From contig CAADRB010000003.1 in the NCBI GenBank assembly GCA_900708905.1, positions 545,678 through 609,677 on the forward strand: a stretch of DNA of 64,000 nt. The letters run 5' to 3'. Of this stretch, positions 54,221 to 64,000 are shown piece after piece. This DNA comes from Hymenolepis diminuta (taxonomy: Eukaryota > Platyhelminthes > Cestoda > Cyclophyllidea > Hymenolepididae). Under the pieces are notes generated by a model. That model saw nothing but the letters and a program-made list of their open reading frames with translations, was not told where the DNA came from and did no database searches. Position 1 is the stretch's first letter; each line of letters opens with the position of its first letter. Made by a program: the position numbers and the translations under genes.

Positions 54221-55041
54221 ACTTAGCAGTTCCTCATTTACAACTCCGTCTCTTCCCGTCCCTCATCGCACGGTATTCATCATTCAATTTTGTAATAGTT
54301 CGTAGTTGAATTGTGTGATAAGTGTGTAAATAGATATTTTAATAATTAAACATTGTCATTCAATCTCCGTATTATTTACTCCAAGATTTCAATATATTTT
54401 CAAAAATTCTTGCCCTCAGAAGGAAGAGTTCGCTTTGTGCTGATTTTTTTATAAGGGCATTTCTTTAAGCGTTTGTGATAAATTGGATTTATTTAGGTGT
54501 TAGTGCTATTTGTCATTATCTGAACACTAATGACTAACTTCTTATGGGACAAGGAGGAAGACTAAGTGATTGATAAAGGTATCATTCAGTGAGATGGCTA
54601 AGTCGGATTCTAAATTGGTCTGGAATACAGAAGCATATTGAAGTTATCGCAATTTCTAATTGGGAAATTCTCGTCTATACGCAGTGCATATATTGAATTG
54701 ATTCTACTGGGAATAGGGAAAGGTATTACTCCAGTTTACTACGTGTTATGGGATTTCTTTGAAGTAAAAGTCGAGGAATAAAACAACTGATGAAGGAAGA
54801 GTGCCAGCGATGTTAATATCGTAACTTATTTTGTGCGCTTAGTGCTATCTCAAGAATGATCCTAGACGGCGAAAAATTTGCGCAAATAAGTTCTGGCGCT
54901 CACACGTCCGGTTTAATAGCAGAACACCCTAGGTTCAGAAAGATAATTTCAGTCAGAGAGCCAGGCTCAACCAATCAGTGTATCGATCAATTCGACGGGT
55001 ATTCGTATTGACCACACTAGACCAACGCATTTAGCTATCCA
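54221..55041 (+). other. HSPA9 3' flank
   Basis: 3'UTR of HSPA9 with a variant polyA signal at 54345, then AT-rich intergenic DNA up to the Tc1/mariner element. No gene recognised. Confidence 0.5.
54345..54350 (+). terminator. Variant polyA signal ATTAAA, HSPA9
   Basis: ATTAAA, the commonest non-canonical polyA hexamer, 125 nt after the stop of HSPA9. Confidence 0.5.
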
Positions 55042-56372
55042 TACAGGGTGCGTAAAGTATCTGGGGTCACTTATACTTTTGTAGTTTAAACTAACTCGAC
55101 GATAATAATAAATATATTTTTATATCAGAAGATCCCATGGCAGACGCTACTATAACTATTGAAATGGCAGGACACACTGTAACTTTACTAGCGAAACAGG
55201 AATTTAGAAATTACAAGATTTCTAAAAATTGGCAGATCTTTCCTTTGCAAAGTTGGAAGGGAGCTGAATGAAAACAGTGGAGATAAATGGGTCTAGAGCG
55301 AGAAAAAAGAGCATTGGCAATGTTCTGCTGACTTACTCAGATCACCTGAGTTTGTGAGCAGCGTGCATGACATGATGGGCGAAAATCGTGGGAAGTTAAT
55401 GCGTGACATCTTGTTAAAGATCTTCAAGTGTCTGAAGGAACAATAAGGAATGTTGGTCATCAACACCTCGGATACAAATCTCACGTTCTCAGGTGGGGTC
55501 GTCAGTTTATGTGGACAAAAACAACTCAAGAGAATCGTTTAATGCTTGCGAAACGACCCTTAAACAAATTGAAGCACCCAGAAGAAGAGGAGTGTCTTTG
55601 GTTTTTCTCCGATGAAAAAGCTTCCACCAGGATGAAAAAGTCAATCGAAGAAGTGATAGGTGGCTGGTTATGTGTGAGCGGACCCCACTGAAGTTCCAAC
55701 CGTTTTGTATGCGCACGAAGTTTCCAACAAACGGTAATGGTTTTCGGTGTAGTTGGCAGTGAAGGCTACATCATGACTTCTCACTTTTTCACAGGACCTT
55801 AGAGTCAATGCAGATGCGGATGCTTATGTCAAGACTTCTCAAACCATTTTTAAGCCGTCTTGGAAAGACAGCGTAGCAAATGGAGAACGACCCTATGTCT
55901 TCTAACAAGATTCGACTTCATCTCATAAGGCTCTTAAAATCCAGGATTGAATGGATAGACAGGAATTTTCACTATCATTTCACACCAAACTTCTTATTGC
56001 CCTCTGACTACTCACCAGACCTTAGTCCTTTGCATTATTACGTGTGGGGCGGGACCGGGCGGGGCGTGGTTGGAAAGGAAGTTAATGAGCATCCTCATAG
56101 CACCAAATCCTCCTCTCTAATGGAAGCAATAGCCTGAGACATGGAGGACATTAATAAAGACCGGTTGATCTGATGAAAGCTTACAGTTGCTTTCAGACTC
56201 GAATTGAGTGGATGATAGAAGCCGAAGGAGGATATATAGAGTAAAACTTAGGTTAATATTATGTTTATTTTTGTATCGTTATAAGAAATTGTAATTTTCA
56301 ACCATTAACAGTTTCATTTTCTGTTTTTGCAAAAGTGCGCATGGTGTCCTCAGATGCCTTACGCACCCTGTA
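55042..56372 (+). mobile_element. Tc1/mariner-type DNA transposon, dead copy
   Basis: The element spans 55044-56370 (1327 bp) and is flanked on both sides by TA (55042-55043 and 56371-56372), the duplicated target of Tc1/mariner elements. The terminal inverted repeats start CAGGGTGCGTAA on both ends; over 27 nt they differ at four positions. The decayed transposase inside is on the plus strand (55137 to about 56240). The size and single gene fit the superfamily. The TIRs are better preserved than the gene. Confidence 0.9.
55137..56240 (+). pseudogene. Degenerate Tc1/mariner transposase
   Basis: Starts with MADATITIEMAGHT and carries many stops and frame changes. The catalytic-core segment is best preserved near 55950-56110: RIEWIDRNFHYHFTPNFLLP then SDYSPDLSPLHYYVWG, the family's SPD-L-x-P-x-DY-x-xW region (His replaces the usual Asp in the LDYYVW motif), then NEHPHSTKSSSLMEAIA. 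The C-terminal FRxRIEAxIEAEGG-type end is recognisable near 56190-56235 in another frame. It cannot make a working enzyme. Confidence 0.85.
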
Positions 56373-57409
56373 TATTGACCGATATCAATCATTGCGGTTT
56401 GTTTTCCTAATCGCTGGGAGTGAAACGGTGTCTTTGACAAACTGTAATATTATTTTTTATATTCTTTAAGTCAAACTAATTACATTAATATCATAAATCC
56501 TCACTAGATTCGCACAAATATATAATGGAACTTAGATTGCTGCATTGTATCCAATCCCCTATGTGAGTATAAACTGACTCCATTAAAGTAAGGTAAAGTA
56601 TGAAAGAGTTTTGGCAGAACTTGCTGAAGACCAAGTTTGGATTTAAGATATGCTATAGAAGTGTTAAATTTTCAAAGCAAATATAATATTTGATAAAAAC
56701 AACAGGCAAGATTATGCTGTCCTTCTTATTTTATAACAATAAAATACTAGTTTATTCACTTCAAAAATTTAAACACGAGTACAATTACAGTGAAAGAGAT
56801 AAAAAATTATCCATATAGGAGAAAGAAAAAAAACAAATTTAATTAATAAAAGTCCCACCTTAGACAGTAGCCATCGAGCCATCGCAAAACTTCTTTATTT
56901 TAGTCAAACAGATAATTAAATAATAAAAAATATCGATCTTTTCACGCGGAATATGACTAGGTATCAATCGATTCAATTACGCAAATTAAACTTACTTGCG
57001 CGTACAATTTGGATTGCAACATTAAACTAGTGAACATGCCAGTCTACTTATATTAATAGTAAATATTACAATAACGGTGATATTGGCAACAGATTTTTAT
57101 AAACACCTGGCGATCGGGAACTTTAAGACAGTGAAACCAGCATCCTACAACAGAGGTTCAGGTGAGTGCCTCGAAGCCTGTACAGCTGGCAATCACCATG
57201 CGGAGACATCACCGACTAGACATGACTGATGTCTTATAAATTTTTGCATATACATGCTTAATGTTTTGATTAATAAATTGGAATGACTTTCCTGGTCCTC
57301 TTTGAACTGTTCTTACAATGTATGTGGCCTGAATTATTCCTTCTGTGTTGTCCCGGAGAGAGACATTTTGTAAAGTTAATTCTATTGGAAAATGAATATT
57401 CGCTTAAGT
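56373..57409. other. Intergenic, HSPA9 to NDRG (left part)
   Basis: AT-rich spacer between the transposon and a solo LTR. Nothing recognised. Confidence 0.5.
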
Positions 57410-57751
57410 TTAATTGCAACAACGTTTAGGATTTTTCAGACCCCATCCATCGAATAGATGGAATAAGTCAAGTCACCTGTGTCGCCAGATCAGTTCGGAG
57501 GAGGCAGACAAGCCACCCCTGTTTATTATTTAGTAAATTAGATTTATATGCTAAACTTTTCTTCGTTAGACGTCAATCACGTCTCGTTGTCGGTGTCTCG
57601 GCGTGATGATCGACGTCCGTTTAGGTATCTATGTGCAAATACACAAACACACAGCGGGACCACCTGTGGACACTGTAGTGAGGATCTTATCACCAGTCAA
57701 TCATTTCTAGTCGCTAGATGATGATAGACATCTGCCGGCTATAGCATTAAC
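57410..57751 (+). mobile_element. Solo LTR of TRIM-like family
   Basis: LTR 57415-57746 (332 nt), starting TGCAACAACG and ending GGCTATAGCA, flanked by TTAAT (57410-57414) and TTAAC (57747-57751), a 5-bp target duplication with one transition. It is the only copy of the family found outside the sirtuin cluster. Contains both conserved hairpin regions (near 57570-57620 and 57715-57735). Confidence 0.75.
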
Positions 57752-58936
57752 GTTCTGTGTTCATTTTGCTGTTCGGCAGCTTACTATACATGTAGCTTAT
57801 AAATTAAGTACACATTTGCGAACTAATGCATACTTATTCAAAAATCAGCAATAATGCCTTTTATCATTAGTATAAATTAGAAATGTCTTCATGATGTCTA
57901 AAATGAGGTAATTTGGTATCACGTTCATAGCTTCACAGTCCTAACTTGTAAATTCTTCGTAATTGTCTAATGTGATCGAATTATTTTATTTCAGCTGAAT
58001 TTTATTTCGAGACTCCCCTTGTAATCTTATCGTACATTTTATCATTCGAACCTCAAATCCGTACAGTAAGGTCTCAAGTCTTTATCACTGTATGAATTCA
58101 AGCAGTGGTAGAATTTCAGAAGATCCTTAAAGGCACACTTGTAAGTTCATCAATAAATTAGATTCTGGACTTTTTGCGTTATTGAGAATAGCTATTAAAG
58201 AAATCTAACACATTTGATAAATAACAATCCTAACTGATTACATCTATTAATAAATATAATTCAACTAGAAAGAAATTTTATCTAAATGTGCATCGAACTA
58301 ATTTGTTCGATAAATCATTTGTGGACAGATCCGTCTTTTGCTCGTATGTAATTTTTTAGATTTAATTATTGATTTTGCAAAAACATTAATATCATTTACA
58401 TAACAATGACTTTCAATGATTTTCAAAGAACAAATTAAAATTATTAAAAAATGTAAACTCCAACCTGAAATTCTTTCAGAAAAGTGTTACAAAGTTCTTC
58501 TAAGAGATGTTAAATATTTATCTACATCGAAATAAATCAATATACTACAGATATTCAAAGAAAAAAGCATTAATGAAGGTAAATCAACAGTCACAGAATA
58601 GCAAATGGAATTGTAAACCCTTATAAGTATTTCACTTGTAACCATTGCCTAATCTTTCACTCTAACATGGCATATTTAATTTCTAAGTAAATTAGATCAA
58701 TTTAAAGCCTAAAGAGATGACAAAAAGCCATTTTCTATATCAGAGGCTATGCAACGTAAGCACAGGATTTGATTAATTATGTATTTTCATCACAAAAATG
58801 TGATAATAATTGCCTAATAAAATGATTTTTATTGTCTCTATTTGATTTAATATCCAAATTGTTTATTTGTTTTAAATCATCAGTAAGCGGCAACTGATTT
58901 AAGGCGCATATTCATTCCTCTAAATTTTGCTCACCT
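57752..58936 (+). other. Upstream region of NDRG gene
   Basis: 1.2 kb of AT-rich DNA that should contain the NDRG promoter. No ORF, repeat or clear TATA element stands out. Confidence 0.45.
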
Positions 58937-61652
58937 ATGTCGACCCCGAAGATTCAGGTATGTACGATATCGAAAGTATTTTTTTTCCATGTGACAAATC
59001 TAAATTATTGTAATCTTTTAGAAAATCATCGTTGAGACCAAATCTTGCGGTCCTCTTACTGCGTACCTTCACGTAAAATTATATTTTATTAAGTTGATTT
59101 CAAATAGGGAGGTCGTGTAGGAAAGGATGTTGCTGCTCTTACTGTTCATGATCTTGGGTGCAATTGTAAGTTGACTTTATCAATTACTAACATATTTAGT
59201 CAAAGAATTTTTCGATTTCGTCAACCATGAACACATGAGCCAGCTCACGCAACGAGTGTTCTGGATTCACATTGAAGTTCCTGGCCAGGGGGATAATGAT
59301 CCTGATCTTCCTGCCGAGTAAGGAAGAACATTTTTATTTTTTATCAATAATTTAGGTGGAAGTTCCCAACCATGCAGAAGATCGCCGAGGGTATCGCCGA
59401 ACTCTGCGACAGTTTGGAATTGAAACATGTCGTTGTTATTGGTGAAGGGGCTGGCGCAAACATTGTTGCCCGTGTTGCTGTAAGTTTATTATAATTTGAT
59501 ATTATTTTTTTTGTTTTTTTTTCTACATTTTTACAAATTTCTGTTATAGATGCTGCGTGGAGACATTTGCCTTGGTGCTATTCTTATCCACTGCACGGGT
59601 ACAACTGCTGGTTTCATGGAATCACTTCGTGATCGCGTAAATTATAAAAAATCGATAAAATCTTTATTTTTTATTCAAATTCATGTTTAATATTTTTTAA
59701 ATTTGGTAGATGAACGCTTGGAAACTTAACTCAATTGGTATGAACCCAAGTGTTGAAAATTACCTCATGCTTCATCGTTTTGGTATCGTAAGTTTCGCTA
59801 ATTTTAAAATTTTTATATCTCACATTCCTAGTCTAATTCTCATTTTTTTTCTTAATTTCAGGAAGATCCAAACGTAAGTTCCTAACCCATTGTTGACCGT
59901 TCGATCGTGTCCTCAGAATTGCTAAATAAATTTATTTAATTGTAGTTCGTTAATGCCTCAACTGAGGCTGAGCTCCGCACGGCTACCAGGAATTTCCTTC
60001 ATAGTCTTCGTGAAAATATCAATCCTAAGAATCTGAACAAGTTCATTCAGGCATTTATGGTGTACGTAAAATTAGGAAATATATACATGTATATATTCAG
60101 CCTAATTTCATGAAACGGAAAAACCTAATTAAAATATTGATCTATTTTAGTCGAACCAACATTACTGATTCGATAGGAAACCTGAAGTAAGTTTGTAAGA
60201 ATGTATTTGGATGCACTTTAATGATATAATATTTTATTGAATTTTAAAGGTGCCCTGTCCTGTTCATCACTGGCTCCTTGGCGTCTTTCAATCATACTGT
60301 CTACACACTTTACAATGCTCTGATGAATTCTCTGAAAGATGAGCCTGCCCGAAAGGCCAACGTTGAAATTCTTGAGATTGATGGAGTTGCCAATGTCATG
60401 CGAGAGAGGGTAGGATTAAATATATTCTATTCTCTTAAATTAATTGAATTTTGTAGTTTTTTCACTATAATACAATAATAAACTACCTATAATAATAATA
60501 GCAATACTTCCAACCATCTTCATAGTATTTATAACTTTTTCAATTGGAGCTGGGCAAAGTGTAAAAATAAATGACTTAAATAAACAAAAAAAAATATTAT
60601 TTTATTTTTTGCAGCCCGAGAAAGTCGCCGAATGTGTTCAGAACTTTATGCAAGGGTTGGGAGTTGGTAAGTAATATTTTCCTAATTAAATTATAAAGAA
60701 TTTAAAATTGTGAAAAACTCAGATAATGGGAATTTAAGCCCTATTTTTTCTGTTGTGCAGAAGGTGGAATTGAAAGTTGATAAATAATATTCTAACGAAT
60801 TCATTTCGGAGCTAACTAACCATTAGAAAAAAATTTTGCAGAATATTTTAATAGGAGTTTAAAGATATTCTTAGAATATTCTAGTAGGTAGTGCATGAAA
60901 ATAATGTTAAATCTCACAATTTGTAAATTCTTATTTATAAACTGTAAGATTTACGAATTTAAAATTGAAATTTGACCATGTATGTGTCTGGGATATCTCC
61001 ACAGTTGCTAAGACATGGTTGGTTCGGTTGGTCATAAAACTGCCAACCTGAACTCTGTGTCGGTGGTAGGCATTTCACTTTGAACGTGTTTGCCGAGGTC
61101 AAATCAGGACATACCAGCAATGTTTCCCAAAAAGAAATCTCAAAATTTTCTTAACATAAATTCTTGCTTCGGTATGACAAGGTTTCACTTCTAATACAAT
61201 GATAGAATTACCACTTTCATATTAATAATTTTCGTAAAATTCATTTTCATGAAGGGAAATTTCTTTATAAAATTATGGAAATAATAGCAGACTAAAAATT
61301 CAAAATAACAGTTTAGATAGCACAGAATTTATCCGTTGATTATAAAAATTAACCAGGTTATAAATACCAATTTTTGTTTTAGGTTAGGAAATCTGTTTAC
61401 TGGACTGCATTTTATGCTGCAGCTGCTCATAAGATTGCCAATTGAATCGACTTTTTTATTCTTGCAGCTAGTGGCGCTGTGAACAGACGCCTTAGCTCAA
61501 CTGGAAGTGTGCCAAGAAACCGCAATCGCTCAGCTTCTATGGATGAGTACGATCAGCCAATTGGAGTTAAGAACCTCATCTACGACAACGCACGTCGCTA
61601 TTCCAAGGCAACCGATTTACCTGGAAGCATCTCGGAAGCCGGAGAACACTAA
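58937..61652 (+). CDS. NDRG: NDRG (N-myc downstream-regulated) family protein
   Basis: NDRG proteins have an alpha/beta-hydrolase fold without known hydrolase activity and act in stress responses, differentiation and vesicle traffic. Thirteen exons: 58937-58957, 59022-59072, 59108-59165, 59200-59317, 59356-59479, 59550-59636, 59710-59787, 59862-59873, 59946-60061, 60151-60186, 60250-60409, 60615-60666, 61468-61652, giving 365 residues, the usual family length. Landmarks in order: TVHDLGCNFKEFFDF, HIEVPGQ, FPTMQKIAEGIAELCDSLEL, the GEGAGANIVARVA turn where a true hydrolase has its nucleophile elbow, CPVLFITGS, and FMQGLGV near the end of the fold. The tail (RLSSTGSVPRNRNRSASMDE) is a basic Ser-rich segment of the kind phosphorylated by SGK/AKT in vertebrate NDRG1. 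Exon 8 is a 12-nt microexon. Paralogue (NDRG1-4) cannot be assigned. Confidence 0.93.
59862..59873 (+). other. 12-nt microexon of NDRG
   Basis: GAAGATCCAAAC (Glu-Asp-Pro-Asn) between TTTCAG and GTAAGT, flanked by introns of 74 and 72 nt. Frame is kept with or without it, so it could be an optional cassette. Confidence 0.75.
60667..61467 (+). other. NDRG last intron (0.8 kb)
   Basis: Longest intron of the gene, separating the folded domain from the basic tail exon. AT-rich. A second acceptor-like TTTTAG at about 61377-61382 could allow an alternative last exon, but the frame after it is short. Confidence 0.6.
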
Positions 61653-64000
61653 GGCACTCACGCCTTAGAAACCATCGCCAACTTGGGTTACAGGACAGCT
61701 CAATCCAACATCATCACCATCACCACACTATATTTCATTCCCAAAAGCAAAAGCCTAACTCAAAATATTTAGAATGATCTGCCTCTAGGATCAAAGTCCC
61801 ACCCCCCTCCCATAGTAGACGCGCGCAGCAAAAAGAGATCGATTCGGCGGGCCGGTTGTTTTCCATCCTCCTTTCCAACCCTTTTCCCCATCCTTCCCCT
61901 TCTTTGACTTACTTTTGTTGATTTGGTACACCATTCGTATTGCTTTTTGTGCTTTAAACCTGATCTCAGCTACTCAACTAGTGTGATTGAAAAAAATGTC
62001 TTCCACTCGACCTATTTCTGGCTCTGGATTCACAATTTCGGGTTTTAAAATGGCTCATTCAAAGCTACGCTTAAAATGAAGCAATTAAAACTGTCGTTTT
62101 GATGTTGTAAAATTTGAAACTGAAAATTTATTATTGTAGGGGTATTGACTACTGTTACTACATATCTTTACATATTTTGGCTTTCATACATAACTTTCAC
62201 GGGAAATATATAACCACACATTTCCTCCAGTGGTTGACAACTCAAGAATCATTAGCAACTTAGCAATTCCGACCTTATTAAAATGGTTAAATTAGTGTGC
62301 TGCAAATGGCAGACAGCATGTGCAGGCTGTTTGAGAAATAATTATATTTAAAAACAAAGTTAAATTTTAATCTCTGTTTTTATGAAGTGAAATACAATAG
62401 AATTTTGCATAAATATATTTTTGTCCTCCACTTCCTCACATAAGCCGAGTTTTCCTTGTGGAACTTCGGATTCGCCTAAAGTTCCCTGTCTACCTATTCT
62501 ATATTCAGGAGAGCATTCGGGTGAATGTTGCAGCTTTGGTCTACTTCTTCCCATTAGTAATTCCATCAGAAAATTTCCATTAAGATTTTGATGAACTGCC
62601 ATCCATCAAGAGAAAATATTTACTAATTCTAATAATTACATTTTTATGAGGGAAACACTTATAACTTAAGACATTATTTGAAATCCGTATTTGAAAACTG
62701 TATAAAGGCATAAGTTCGCACTTACATCGTTCCGAACCTCATTTTAGAACCATTGAAGTCTTTGCATTGATCTTAGCAGGCACTTCTGTAATGATCACTC
62801 ATCGACTTCTCTGTAGAACAATTGGTTTCTGAACTCACAGTATGTTGACAGCCTGGACATCTAATCGTTTGCAGATCTTCGACGGTAATCGTAAGGGAAA
62901 TTTTGGGCACAAAGGGAGGAAGTAACAGAAAAACTTGAAATTTGTTTTGATATTAAAAACCCATTAAATGTATTCACCTTTCTGTATTAGAAAAAAGGAG
63001 TAAGTAAACAGTGATTAAGCACACACAACTTTTAATCCTTAACATTAATTTCGCTTTAAATAGCGCAGTATCTGAGTCTGCACCTCAGCGGAAGAGGTTG
63101 AAGCCATTGAATATGGAGGGGGTGGTTAAAGGAGTTTTTACTTTTGCAAGTCTCAACTATACCATCTTATCGTTCTGTTGTTTTGAAGAGTGCTGCTACC
63201 GGACAGTCTTAAAAATCTATGCAATTCAAGTATTTTACTGTCAAGTTCATTTAAATTTGTCTATGAAACATTTGGTTATAAGACTGGTAGCCTGTAGACT
63301 TTACAATTTTCATACAACAGCAGTTAATGAACTCAACTATATCAATATCCCCACTCAAGATCAGATCCAATAAATGACGCTTATATCAGATTGAACTGCA
63401 CCTTCATTTGATTGTTTTGACATTTAAACGCAACTTTGTCTAATGTCATGAAGGGCTAAATGAGTGTGAAGAAATAGAGGAAAAAACTATTGCAAAACTC
63501 ATTTTTATTTCTATTAAAGCTCTTATTGGGGGCGTAAGAGATTCTTATTTTATCAGTGGACGTTTTAAATATTCGCGCGTGATATAAATATCTTTTCGCA
63601 TTACTATTAGAATGGGATCTCATAATAAGTAGTATTTGATTCATCTGCTAAAGGAATGAGTAAATATTTAGTAATTAACCTACTGATTCTAGAAACGACT
63701 TTAGCAGCACATTAATAGAGCTAACTCTGACAAATCTATGACAGGTTACTCATGAATATGGCCGAAGTCATGTATAGCTCTGGGTAGATGCTGGGTAGAG
63801 GGTGAGCCTGACCAAAGAATGTCCACGATCACATTAAAATACCTGTATATTTCTACTCCAAAGTTTTGGCAAGGAATCAGGATGAAAAAAACACGCCAGG
63901 ATGTTATAATCCAGTTGACGCCCTTAAATTATTTATTGTCCGTAATAGTATGGTGATCAAGGAGGAAGCGCAAAGCAAAAATGGTGTGGATTAGCGAGAA
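61653..64000. other. Right edge: NDRG 3' flank
   Basis: NDRG 3'UTR, with a C/T-rich segment at about 61855-61910, followed by AT-rich DNA to the window end. The frames at 62360-62602 (minus) and 63011-63373 (plus) have no recognisable features and are not called as genes. Confidence 0.45.

Noticed and set aside
57570..57640. GTGATGATCGACGTC in the LTR resembles a hammerhead ribozyme core, which would make the family a retrozyme
   Set aside because: The required GAAA strand and cleavage triplet are not found at workable positions downstream in any copy; the nearest GAAA lies at the far 5' end of the LTR.
62360..62602. 80-codon minus-strand ORF near the right edge
   Set aside because: No recognisable motif, no splice or promoter evidence, AT-rich surroundings.

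Overview
The window looks like nuclear DNA of a parasitic flatworm, most likely a cestode. It is AT-rich, its genes are split by many very short introns (31-45 nt, with some of several kb), and it carries old LTR and Tc1/mariner debris. The clade is inferred from gene structure and overall texture; nothing in the sequence names a species. A 193-base run of N (13284-13476) marks an assembly gap.

Layout. 2.4-7.6 kb, minus strand: the N-terminal two thirds of a CUL1-like cullin in eight exons, with no recognisable C-terminal (RBX1-binding, neddylation) exons in the 2.4 kb left to the window edge. 9.7-33.9 kb, plus strand: three tandem SIRT2-like class I sirtuin genes, A (9747-14438), B (15280-19229) and C (26160-33876), of 322, 319 and 337 residues. 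All keep the NAD-binding, catalytic Asn/Asp/His and four zinc cysteines, but their intron sets differ. The cluster is littered with copies of a non-coding LTR element. One copy (21466-23199) is complete, with two LTRs and a perfect 5-bp target duplication. A Gypsy-like gag fragment lies inside the next-to-last to last exon interval of gene C. 36.5-38.8 kb, plus: a two-exon ONECUT (HNF6-type) CUT-homeodomain factor of 774 residues, surrounded by sequences resembling its own binding site. 43.97-44.80 kb, minus: the last exon of an unrecognised gene. 52.1-54.2 kb, plus: mitochondrial HSP70 (HSPA9/mortalin) in five exons, 650 residues. 55.04-56.37 kb: a dead Tc1/mariner transposon with good terminal inverted repeats. 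58.9-61.7 kb, plus: an NDRG-family gene in 13 exons including a 12-nt microexon, 365 residues. The remainder is intron and intergenic AT-rich DNA with dispersed repeats.

The genes are not a functional operon; they are ordinary eukaryotic neighbours. The points most worth a second look are the sirtuin triplication with divergent introns, the TRIM-like LTR family concentrated there, and CUT/ONECUT-type sites next to the ONECUT gene. All exon boundaries were read by eye from splice consensus, frame continuity and remembered family alignments. No search was run.
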